NCBI RefSeq assembly: GCF_001889065.1
Contig: NZ_LWHB01000116.1
Coordinates: forward strand, 1 to 13,718
Direction: 5' to 3'
Source of the DNA: Suttonella ornithocola
Lineage (GTDB): Bacteria; Pseudomonadota; Gammaproteobacteria; Cardiobacteriales; Cardiobacteriaceae
Length of the DNA: 13,718 nt
Within the stretch, counting starts at the first letter, position 1; each line of letters begins with the position of its first letter. The notes under the pieces were generated by a model. It made no database searches. It worked only from the letters and a program-made list of their open reading frames with translations, and had not been told where the DNA came from. This document shows positions 7,015 to 13,519 of this stretch, piece after piece. Made by a program: the position numbers and the translations under genes.

Positions 7015-7599
7015 TTAAGATAAAAATGCTTCTATATTTTCAACACCAAGTAAGGTTAAAATCCATTTTCCCAAACGTTGCCAGCTTTCTTCGGGGGTTT
7101 GTTGATGTTCTATCACCAAAAACATGCCAGATAGCACGGTTCCTCCTATGAGTCCAAGCATTGCCGGAATATCCGCCTCTGAAATTAAAAAATCTCCGCT
7201 TTTAATCCCGTTGCGCAATTCATCACCAAGTGCATGAAGGCCATGATTCAATTCATCCGGCATTGCAGGATGATAAGCAAAATTGCAGAGAAATCTTGCC
7301 CAGTCAGGTTCATCAGCAGCGCGTTCTAGATAAAGCTTTAGCCCTGTCGCTATTCTTTGTGAAGGCTGATGAATATCTGATAGCGATTGAAGAACTTGTT
7401 CAGCCATTTCTTGGCGTAGGCGTGTGCAAATATCAGGAAATAGCGTATCTGGGTGGAGATGATTGTTATAAACAGTTGCACGTGTAATGCCTGCTGTATT
7501 AGCTAATTCGCTTACAGTAATGCTAGAAGAGCCATGTTCTGCAAACCATTTAATGGCGGCATCGAGAATACGTTGTTGAGAAGGATTGATATTTGTCAT
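7015..7599 (-). CDS. TetR/AcrR family transcriptional regulator
   Basis: A 194-residue TetR-type repressor. The N-terminal DNA-binding domain reads ILDAAIKWFAEHGSSSITV (11-29), then ELANTAGITRATVYNNH with the recognition helix around 37-47. The rest is the helical ligand and dimer domain, which is not conserved enough to name an inducer. It is divergent from the yhiI-like gene with an 83-base gap containing overlapping promoters and a palindrome. By the usual logic of such pairs it should repress the efflux gene and itself. No clear Shine-Dalgarno precedes the ATG, which sits about 22 bases from the expected transcript start. Confidence 0.88.
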   Translation of the reverse strand: MTNINPSQQRILDAAIKWFAEHGSSSITVSELANTAGITRATVYNNHLHPDTLFPDICTRLRQEMAEQVLQSLSDIHQPSQRIATGLKLYLERAADEPDWARFLCNFAYHPAMPDELNHGLHALGDELRNGIKSGDFLISEADIPAMLGLIGGTVLSGMFLVIEHQQTPEESWQRLGKWILTLLGVENIEAFLS

Positions 7600-7618
7600 A
7601 AGTTGTTAAAAAGGTTAA

Positions 7619-7647
7619 TTGACCAAGATTATACAGATGCGTATAGT
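7619..7647 (+). promoter_or_regulatory. Divergent promoter with palindromic operator
   Basis: The plus strand shows TTGACC (7619-7624), 17 bases, then TATAGT (7642-7647), a strong sigma-70 promoter for the yhiI-like gene. The minus strand shows TATAAT at 7628-7633 for the TetR gene. Both -10 boxes lie in the arms of a near-palindrome, ATTATAC-N6-GTATAGT (7628-7647), with six of seven positions paired. A repressor bound here would shut both promoters, so this is the likely TetR operator. Confidence 0.65.
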
Positions 7648-7682
7648 TCGTGAATATTATCTTATTTAATATTACTTGTTCT

Positions 7683-8816
7683 ATGAAAAAATATCTGCCT
7701 ATTTTAATGATTGCCGCGATATCGGCTGTAGGCTTTGCTTGGTGGCGCAATACGCAATTAGTGCTAGAGCAAGAAAAAGGCATTGCTGAAGGCAACGGAA
7801 GGATTGAGCTAACACGCTATGATATTGCAACTTTACGCGCCGGACGTGTGCTGGAAGTCCCGGTTTCTGAAGGCGATACCGTGGACGCGGGTACGGTATT
7901 AGCGCGTCTATCCTCAGATGAAGCAGAAGCCAAACTGGCAGCTGCAAAAGCAGCGAGAAATCGGGCATTAAGTGCGGTAGCGCGTGCAAAAGGTGCGCAA
8001 GCGCGGGCAGAGGGGGCAAAAAGCCGTGCGGGCGGAATGGTGCATCAAGCAGAAGCAGAAATTGCCACGCAGGAAGCGCAGCTAGCCATTGCGCAAGAGG
8101 ATTTAAAAAATGCGCGACAGTTACGCAAGCAAAACCTGATCTCCGCTTCCGAACTCACACAACGGCAAAAAGCCTATGATGCACGACAGGCTGCAGTAAA
8201 TGCCGCAAAAGCAGCGCAAATGCAAGCTAAAGCAGGGGCAGCAGAAGCAGATGCCGCCATTGCCGAAGCTCGTGCCGGTGTGGAAGAAGCACAGGCGGCG
8301 GTGGCGCAGGCAGAAGCGGAAATAAAAGTCATTGAAAGCGTGATAGCGGATTTAACCGTGACCGCGCTACGCGCCGGACGGGTGAAATATACTGTCGCCG
8401 GTGTGGGCAATGTAGTCGCCGCGGGTAGCGTCATTACCACGATTGTTGACCCGGCGGATGTGTCAATGGATATTTTCCTGCCCACGCCGCAAGTCGCTAG
8501 AATCGCGTTAAATGCAGAAGCGCGTTTAGTGATTGATGGTATTGATGCCGTATTCCCTGCGAGCGTGAGCTATGTCGCTGACCGCGCACAGTTCACTCCG
8601 AAATATGTGGAAACGAAAAGCGAGCGCGCGTCTATGATGTATCGCGTTACGCTGAAAATGACGCGCGAAGCCAGTCAGAAATCTGCCGAGTTTTTAAAAG
8701 GTGGTATGAGCGCAGTGGGCTATGTGCGCACCGATCCGAACGCAGCATGGCCTGCGTCATTAGCGGTAAGGTTGCCGGCTGATGAAATTCCTTCAAAAAC
8801 TGCAACAACCCAATAA
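7683..8816 (+). CDS. yhiI: YhiI-like HlyD-family membrane fusion protein
   Basis: The periplasmic adaptor of an ABC efflux pump, anchored by one N-terminal membrane helix (about residues 4-20). The order is: lipoyl half (GNGRIELTRYDIATLRAGRV, VSEGDTVDAGTVLARL); a very long Ala-rich coiled-coil hairpin (about 80-225, turn near KQNLISASELTQRQ); second lipoyl half (TALRAGRVKYTVAGVGNVVAAG); and a beta-barrel part with VAQFTPK-type AQFTPKYVETKSER. The ending WPASLAVRLP matches E. coli YhiI, partner of RbbA. I chose ATG 7683 over 7650 because the predicted transcript starts near 7654. A terminator follows immediately, so the gene is cut off from rbbA, unlike the usual operon. The composition is visibly more GC-rich than the flanking genes, partly from Ala codons. 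Confidence 0.88.
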   Translation: MKKYLPILMIAAISAVGFAWWRNTQLVLEQEKGIAEGNGRIELTRYDIATLRAGRVLEVPVSEGDTVDAGTVLARLSSDEAEAKLAAAKAARNRALSAVARAKGAQARAEGAKSRAGGMVHQAEAEIATQEAQLAIAQEDLKNARQLRKQNLISASELTQRQKAYDARQAAVNAAKAAQMQAKAGAAEADAAIAEARAGVEEAQAAVAQAEAEIKVIESVIADLTVTALRAGRVKYTVAGVGNVVAAGSVITTIVDPADVSMDIFLPTPQVARIALNAEARLVIDGIDAVFPASVSYVADRAQFTPKYVETKSERASMMYRVTLKMTREASQKSAEFLKGGMSAVGYVRTDPNAAWPASLAVRLPADEIPSKTATTQ

Positions 8817-8817
8817 T

Positions 8818-8842
8818 GACCGCAGAATAGCGGTCGCTTTTT
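8818..8842 (+). terminator. Terminator after the yhiI-like gene
   Basis: GACCGC (8818-8823), a six-base loop, GCGGTC (8830-8835), then GC and five T. It begins one base after the yhiI-like stop. It should end rightward transcription and therefore separate yhiI from hxlR and rbbA. Confidence 0.7.
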
Positions 8843-8847
8843 AATTG

Positions 8848-8959
8848 TTAAGAAATTGGCGTGAAGACTCTAAAGCGTTGTCGCACAGGCATATCTTGCG
8901 TACATAAATCCAGCATTGCCATGACGTAATCGGCATAGCTGATGTGGCTAATACCGTTG
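8848..8959 (-). pseudogene. NAD(P)H-binding reductase, C-terminal fragment
   Basis: Reading leftward, the last 36 or so codons of a gene remain: GISHISYADYVMAMLDL, then QDMPVRQRFRVFTPIS and a stop at 8848-8850. The HISYxDYxxAMxDE/L and RFRV ending are typical of the C-terminus of NmrA-like, atypical short-chain NAD(P)H-binding proteins. The Rossmann domain and GxxGxxG nucleotide site, which should lie upstream, are missing: the frame runs straight into the miniature element at 8960. Such genes are commonly divergent from an HxlR regulator, and one lies just to the right (9226). The stub is not functional. Confidence 0.65.
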
Positions 8960-9089
8960 GAGACCTTTGAAAAAAACATAAAATAGAGAAATTTCAATTT
9001 TTCAAATTTTGAAAATATATTAAAATCATATGGTTAATTTTTCTACTAGTAGCAAAAATTCGTGTAAAACGGAATTTTGCAAAGGTCTC
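8960..9089. mobile_element. Miniature inverted-repeat element with GAGACCTTTG ends
   Basis: The 130-base AT-rich, non-coding unit starts GAGACCTTTG (8960-8969) and ends with the exact complement CAAAGGTCTC (9080-9089). The right end extends as ATTTTGCAAAGGTCTC; the left end lacks the matching C after position 8969. Ends of this kind are, to my knowledge, found in some IS5-family elements, so it may be a remnant or a non-autonomous derivative. The interior has a near-palindrome TTTTCAAATTTTGAAAA. No target duplication is apparent. It replaces the front of the reductase gene. Confidence 0.6.
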
Positions 9090-9101
9090 ATTTTGAAAAC
9101 A

Positions 9102-9148
9102 TCATCCTATCGACAAGTACGGTATGTATTTTTTAGGAGCCTGCTATA
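9102..9148. repeat. Short TATAG-ended element, copy C (single end)
   Basis: Read on the minus strand from 9148, TATAGCAGGCTCCTAAAAA continues ATACATACCGTACTTGTCGATAG. This aligns with the left arm of copy B at 6888-6929 with one gap and few differences. The other end is missing, perhaps lost when the miniature element at 8960-9089 came in. It lies just upstream of the hxlR promoter. Confidence 0.5.
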
Positions 9149-9157
9149 GTAGGGATT

Positions 9158-9187
9158 TTGTTTGAAGTACGAACAAAAATGTATAGT
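9158..9187 (+). promoter_or_regulatory. Putative promoter for hxlR-type gene and rbbA
   Basis: TTGTTT (9158-9163), 18 bases, TATAGT (9182-9187). The expected start near 9194 leaves a 32-base leader before the GTG at 9226. AGTAACTAAAAGTA at 9187-9200 contains repeated AGTA halves that could be part of an HxlR-type operator. Because of the terminator at 8818, this is the nearest promoter for rbbA. Confidence 0.4.
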
Positions 9188-9225
9188 AGTAACTAAAAGT
9201 ATCCTTTTTTATTTTTCAAGTAATT

Positions 9226-9600
9226 GTGAGCGAGGAAAATTTAAAAAAATTGCTTGCTTGTTCTGTTGAAGTGGCACTGTTGTTTCTTGCCAATAAATGG
9301 CAGATGCTGATTTTGCGGGATTTACTGGCGGGTAGTCGTCGTAGCAGCGATTTAAAACGTGCTGTCGGCAAGATTTCGCAAAAAGTGCTAACAGCAAATT
9401 TACGACTAATGGAAATGCACGGTTTGTTAGCGCGAATGGTATTTGCTGAAATGCCACTGCGCGTGGAATATACTCTGACCGATTTGGGCAGAACGCTTGA
9501 ACCGGTATTACAACAATTAGCCGCTTGGGGTGAGCATTATCGTGAACTTAGCTGTCATAAAACAGAGTCAGCAATAGAATATGCGGATGATAATTCCTAA
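9226..9600 (+). CDS. HxlR family winged-helix regulator
   Basis: A 124-residue MarR-like DNA-binding protein of the HxlR type. The core runs CSVEVALLFLANKWQMLILR (12-31), then DLKRAVGKISQKVLTANLRLME with the recognition helix at about 49-65, then the wing VFAEMPLRVEYTLTDLGR (about 72-89) and a dimerising C-terminal helix. Cys12 is in the position often used by redox- or electrophile-sensing members (YodB, HypR), so aldehyde or quinone sensing is possible but inferred. The start is a GTG with only a weak ribosome site; no better in-frame start lies upstream. It sits 44 bases before rbbA, same strand, probably co-transcribed. Its natural divergent partner is the broken reductase at 8848. Confidence 0.85.
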   Translation: MSEENLKKLLACSVEVALLFLANKWQMLILRDLLAGSRRSSDLKRAVGKISQKVLTANLRLMEMHGLLARMVFAEMPLRVEYTLTDLGRTLEPVLQQLAAWGEHYRELSCHKTESAIEYADDNS

Positions 9601-9644
9601 TAACTATCCGTTTATTAAATAGCTTTATTTATAAAGGAGAAACC

Positions 9645-12545
9645 ATGTCGGCAAGCAGTAAACCTATCCATGAAAAAACATCCGCCGTCTGTATGGAGGG
9701 CGTGCAGCACTGCTACGGCAAAATCATTGCGCTCAAAGGCATTGATTTAACGCTACCCAAAGGGAAAACCATTGGCTTGGTCGGACCTGATGGCGTGGGA
9801 AAATCCACCTTATTATCCTTGCTTGCTGGCGTAAAAATATTGCAAACAGGTACGATTAACGTGCTGGGGCGAAATGTAGCGGAGAAAAAAGCGCGTGATG
9901 CGTTATCCCGACACGTCGCGTTCATGCCTCAGGGTTTGGGGTATAACCTCTATCCCACCTTATCTATTTATGAGAATATCGACTTTCATGCGCGATTATT
10001 TTCGATTTCTGCGGAAGTTCGCGAAACACGCATTCAGCGTTTGCTAACGGCAACGGGATTAAATCCATTCCAAAACCGCGCAGCAGGTAAGCTGTCTGGC
10101 GGGATGAAGCAAAAATTGAGCTTGTGTTGCGCGCTTGTCCATGAGCCAGAATTATTGATTTTAGATGAGCCAACGACAGGCGTTGACCCGCTTTCGCGCC
10201 GACAGTTTTGGCAATTAGTGACAGATTTGCGCGCGGAACGTCCTGAAATGACCGTGATTGTCGCGACCGCCTACATTGATGAAGCCGAACAGTTTGAGCA
10301 TTTTTTGGCGATGAATGACGGCGAACTGCTCGCCAATGCGCCCACCGACGAGATATTGGCGCAATACGGCGATTTAGAAAACGCCTACAATGCCATTCTG
10401 CCTGAAGACAAACGCGGCAATCCGCACCTAGAAATCCCGCCATTTCAGCAAGAAAACGGCGCAAAACCAGCAATGGAAGCGCATCATTTAACGAAGCGTT
10501 TCGGCGACTTTACGGCGGTGGATGATGTCAGCTTCACCATAGAAAAAGGCGAAATCTTTGGTTTTCTTGGCTCTAACGGCTGCGGCAAATCCACCACGAT
10601 GAAAATGCTCACCGGTTTACTCGCGCCCACAGAAGGTAATGCGGAAATTTTAGGGGCAACGGTAGAAGCAGGCAGCATTGAAACGCGAATGCGCGTAGGC
10701 TATATGTCGCAAGCATTTTCACTTTATGAAGAAATCAGCGTGCGCAAAAACTTAGAAATGCACGCGACGCTTTATCGCTTAAATGGTAAAGCAGGCAAAA
10801 CCGCCGTAGAAGATGCGATTAAACGCTATGATTTATCTACGGTTGCAGACGCATTACCGCGTGATTTATCTCTAGGCATACGCCAACGCTTGCAGCTTGC
10901 TGCCGCCTGCCTGCACCACCCTGAAATTCTAATATTAGATGAACCCACCTCAGGCGTTGACCCCGCCGCCCGTGACCACTTTTGGGAAGAACTGATACGG
11001 CTTTCGCGAGAAGAACGCGTTACGATTTTCGTATCCACGCATTTTATGAGCGAAGCCGCACGCTGCGACCGCATTTCCTTTATGCACCGTGGAAAAGTGT
11101 TGGATATGGGTACACCCGAAACGCTACGCAAAAAACAACACGCCGACACCCTAGAAGAAGCCTTTATCTGCTATTTGGAAGCCAATCAGGATGACGAAAC
11201 GCCACAAATAGCCAGTGCAAAAATTGACCCGAGTTCCACCGATACAGACACGACTACCTGTGCAGCCGCCTCATCCACAACGACCAACCACACCACCACC
11301 GCACATACAGAAACCTCATCCGCCACTGACCGCAATAACATCTCAACCGCACAAATAAAAAATGCAATCACAACCACCGTCACGACCGCCACACACCCCG
11401 CGCGTCAACGCGGCATTCGCGCGTGGTTGGCATTGCTTTTTACCTTTTCTCGCCGCGAAGCCAAAGAGCTGTTACGCGACCCTGTGCGCCTGTTATTCGC
11501 GCTGTTTGGACCTTTAGTCATCATGGCGACCGCCGCTACCGCGATTTCTTTCGACATCAAAGATATCCGCTACAGCATTTTTGACCAAGACCACAGCATC
11601 GAAAGCCGCACATTCGCCGCTTACTTTCGCGGTTCGCCGTATTTTAGCGAACAAACCGCTGTTCACAGTCCGCAACAAGCCGAAAACGCACTCAAAGAAG
11701 GAAAAGTATCGCTGGTCATCGCCTTTCCGCCGAATTTTGGGCGACAGTTGATGCGTGGTGAACATCCTGAAATCGACTTTGCCGTTGACGGCGCTGAACC
11801 GTTTTTTGCAGAAAACATCAAAGGCATGATTTTAGGCATCGTGCAGGAATACGGCGAACAAACACTTCGCGCTAAAGGCTATGGCGGCAACCTCGAACCC
11901 GCCGTGCGCATCATACCGCGCTTTGCCTATAATCAGGATTTTAAAAGTATCTACGCCATTACCCCCGGCGTGATTATGCTCGCGCTTATGCTCATTCCTG
12001 TGATGATGACCACGCTCGGCATCGTGCGCGAAAAAGAAATTGGCTCCATTAGCAATCTCTACACCTCGCCGGCAAGCGTTCTACAATTCCTCATCGGCAA
12101 ACAACTGCCCTATGTTCTCACCGCATTGCTGAGTTATCTCTTGCTCATCTTTTTTGCGATTGTCGTCTTAGGCGTGCCGATTACTGGCAGTTTTTGGGCA
12201 ATGACTTTCGGCGCGCTCTTACTCATTTTGGCGGTAACTGGCTTCGGGCTACTTGTTTCCAGTGTTTTATCCTCACAAGTCGCCGCAATGGCAGCCGCCG
12301 CAATCTTAACCGTTATTCCTGCGGTGAATTTTTCAGGGATGCTTTATCCTGTTTCCACCATTACCGGATTTAACGCCATTTTGGCAAAAATCTTTCCCGC
12401 TGCGCACTATCAAGCGATTAGCTTAGGTGCTTTCACCAAAGGACAAGGATTTAATCAATTTATCCCCGCCTACTTAGCCCTCGCTGCCTATGCGCTCGTC
12501 TGTATCACGCTGGCTTCTTTGTTATTGAAAAAACAAGAAAAATGA
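9645..12545 (+). CDS. rbbA: RbbA-like ABC protein: two ATPase domains fused to a permease
   Basis: A 966-residue relative of E. coli RbbA (about 911), partner of YhiI in an export system and also reported as a ribosome-associated ATPase. ATPase domain 1: Walker A GPDGVGKST (47-55), signature LSGGM (150-154), Walker B LLILDEP (170-176), but no switch His (VATAY, 206-210). ATPase domain 2: Walker A GSNGCGKST (309-317), altered signature LSLGIRQR (408-415), Walker B ILILDEP (428-434), switch His466 in STHF. The membrane domain starts at about 610, with a periplasmic loop (about 636-765), then five or six helices and LLLKKQEK at the end. E. coli RbbA shows the same paired defects. A Thr/Ser-rich linker at 512-588 is much longer than usual. 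AAAGGAG precedes the ATG. No YhhJ permease follows. Confidence 0.93.
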   Translation: MSASSKPIHEKTSAVCMEGVQHCYGKIIALKGIDLTLPKGKTIGLVGPDGVGKSTLLSLLAGVKILQTGTINVLGRNVAEKKARDALSRHVAFMPQGLGYNLYPTLSIYENIDFHARLFSISAEVRETRIQRLLTATGLNPFQNRAAGKLSGGMKQKLSLCCALVHEPELLILDEPTTGVDPLSRRQFWQLVTDLRAERPEMTVIVATAYIDEAEQFEHFLAMNDGELLANAPTDEILAQYGDLENAYNAILPEDKRGNPHLEIPPFQQENGAKPAMEAHHLTKRFGDFTAVDDVSFTIEKGEIFGFLGSNGCGKSTTMKMLTGLLAPTEGNAEILGATVEAGSIETRMRVGYMSQAFSLYEEISVRKNLEMHATLYRLNGKAGKTAVEDAIKRYDLSTVADALPRDLSLGIRQRLQLAAACLHHPEILILDEPTSGVDPAARDHFWEELIRLSREERVTIFVSTHFMSEAARCDRISFMHRGKVLDMGTPETLRKKQHADTLEEAFICYLEANQDDETPQIASAKIDPSSTDTDTTTCAAASSTTTNHTTTAHTETSSATDRNNISTAQIKNAITTTVTTATHPARQRGIRAWLALLFTFSRREAKELLRDPVRLLFALFGPLVIMATAATAISFDIKDIRYSIFDQDHSIESRTFAAYFRGSPYFSEQTAVHSPQQAENALKEGKVSLVIAFPPNFGRQLMRGEHPEIDFAVDGAEPFFAENIKGMILGIVQEYGEQTLRAKGYGGNLEPAVRIIPRFAYNQDFKSIYAITPGVIMLALMLIPVMMTTLGIVREKEIGSISNLYTSPASVLQFLIGKQLPYVLTALLSYLLLIFFAIVVLGVPITGSFWAMTFGALLLILAVTGFGLLVSSVLSSQVAAMAAAAILTVIPAVNFSGMLYPVSTITGFNAILAKIFPAAHYQAISLGAFTKGQGFNQFIPAYLALAAYALVCITLASLLLKKQEK

Positions 12546-12954
12546 TGTTTCAATTCACAGAGCTATACATAAAGCATTGCGCGATGAATTGCCCTGCTTC
12601 AGAAGGGATTGTCCTTGCCAAAGTAAAAACATTTAACCGTCGTGAACGAGAATGACATAGTTTTAAGCATTTAGAGATTGTGATGGACAACTTTTCCGCC
12701 GATGCACTCTACCGCGCTGAGAAAAGCACTCCAAAAAATAGCAAGCGGCGCTTTTTAACTGCTCACTCAAGCCATAGAAAAATCCTCTTCTTGGCATTCC
12801 TCTACTCCAATAACTGCTAAAGAGAGTTTAGCAAGATTAAAAACAGTTTGGCATTCATTGTCTTCTTCTGAAAAAAAAGAGCGACGTAAAGCCTATAAGT
12901 GCGCTAAAAAATTTTGCAAAGGTCTCAAATAATTTTTTTGGAAAGGGGTATTTG
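12545..12954 (+). other. Gene debris after rbbA, no recognisable gene
   Basis: A 36-codon frame (12545-12655, MFQFTELYIKHCAMNCPASE...) starts in TGATG overlap with the rbbA stop, then closes. Two in-line frames follow: 12702-12758 (MHSTALRKALQKIASGAF) and, after one TAA, 12759-12932 (LLTQAIEKSSSWHSSTPITA ... KKERRKAYKCAKKFCKGLK). The last runs through the repeat end at 12911. They could be one gene broken by a stop. None resembles YhhJ, which normally follows rbbA, or any family I know. No terminator after rbbA is evident. Confidence 0.35.
12911..12926. repeat. Solitary GAGACCTTTG-type terminus
   Basis: ATTTTGCAAAGGTCTC is identical over 16 bases to the right end of the miniature element (9074-9089), in the same orientation. 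Nothing else on its left resembles that element, and no partner left end is seen between 12546 and 12910. It lies 28 bases before the next gene start. Confidence 0.6.
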
Positions 12955-13268
12955 ATGAAATCTTTAGCATTATGGAATGCCATTCATCCAAATAAGCAAT
13001 GGCAGGAATGGTTAAATAAAACCGGCAATGACGGCAAGTTATTGGATACTGCTGATTGTGTAAGTTTTATTAATAAAGAAAATAAGAAAGCGGTCAAAAT
13101 CATTTATGAACCTAAGGGAAAATTTGATTTTGAATATTGGCTAAGTGATTTGATCGCGGTGAAAACAAGATAGAAGTTTTAAATATTGTTTTTAGTCATC
13201 TTGAAAAAGCAAAATCGGAATTGCCAACGCTGTTATCGCGCTTTGTTGCCTCGCTTTCCCCGCTTTAG
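12955..13268 (+). pseudogene. Small unknown protein gene with one-base frameshift
   Basis: ATG 12955 follows a good ribosome site (GGAAAGGGG). The first frame gives 72 residues (MKSLALWNAIHPNKQWQEWL ... DFEYWLSDLIAVKTR) and stops at 13171-13173. One frame over, the sequence continues NKIEVLNIVFSHLEKAKSEL and PTLLSRFVASLSPL to a stop at 13266-13268. Restoring one A in the GAAAAC run near 13160 joins them into a 104-residue soluble, helix-rich protein. I do not recognise the family. The loss may be real decay or a homopolymer sequencing error. The stretch 13269-13345 has no frame of note. Confidence 0.5.
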
Positions 13269-13345
13269 AAGCTAAAGTATTGATTTCATGCTTAAGGCTT
13301 GCCATGATCGGCTACTTTGTTGATTAGCTCAATTCCAGAGGATTT

Positions 13346-13519
13346 TTGAATTTCTTGTTGTTTTTATTGGGATTATTGTTCGCAGCGGGTGGTATTGCGG
13401 TTATTGTTTGGGTCAAGCGGCGCAATCCTACCGGCATGGAAAAATTCAACAGTTTCAAAAGCATGGCAACGGCAAAAACTTTGGAATTTTTTGCTTATTT
13501 CGTCGCCATTTTGTTATAG
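13346..13519 (+). pseudogene. Small membrane protein cut by IS630 insertion
   Basis: From a TTG at 13346 with AGAGG before it, the frame reads LNFLLFLLGLLFAAGGIAVI, VWVKRRNPTGMEKFNSFKS and MATAKTLEFFAYFVAILL, then TAG at 13517-13519. The stop is made from the first bases of the IS (TATAG at 13515). The product is one strong membrane helix, a positively charged KRR stop-transfer, a short polar part and the beginning of a second helix. The original C-terminus is lost or lies beyond the IS. The true start may also be damaged, since TTG is unusual. Function unknown. Confidence 0.5.

Noticed and set aside
7650..7682. ATG at 7650 as the start of the membrane fusion protein
   Set aside because: It lies at or before the predicted transcript start and adds a polar, Cys-containing extension not seen in the family; ATG 7683 gives a normal membrane anchor.
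8174..8485. Minus-strand Ala/Thr-rich frame of 103 residues
   Set aside because: It is the mirror of the Ala-rich coiled coil of the membrane fusion protein; the composition follows from the GCN codons on the other strand.
9684..9691. GCCGTCTG, resembling part of the Neisseria DNA uptake sequence
   Set aside because: It is an isolated eight-base match inside rbbA and does not continue as GAA; no other copy was noticed.
9964..10473. Minus-strand 169-residue frame opposite rbbA
   Set aside because: It overlaps the strongly conserved first ATPase domain and has no family features or start signals.
12545..12655. The 36-codon frame as the start of YhhJ
   Set aside because: The residues do not resemble the YhhJ N-terminus and contain no membrane helix.
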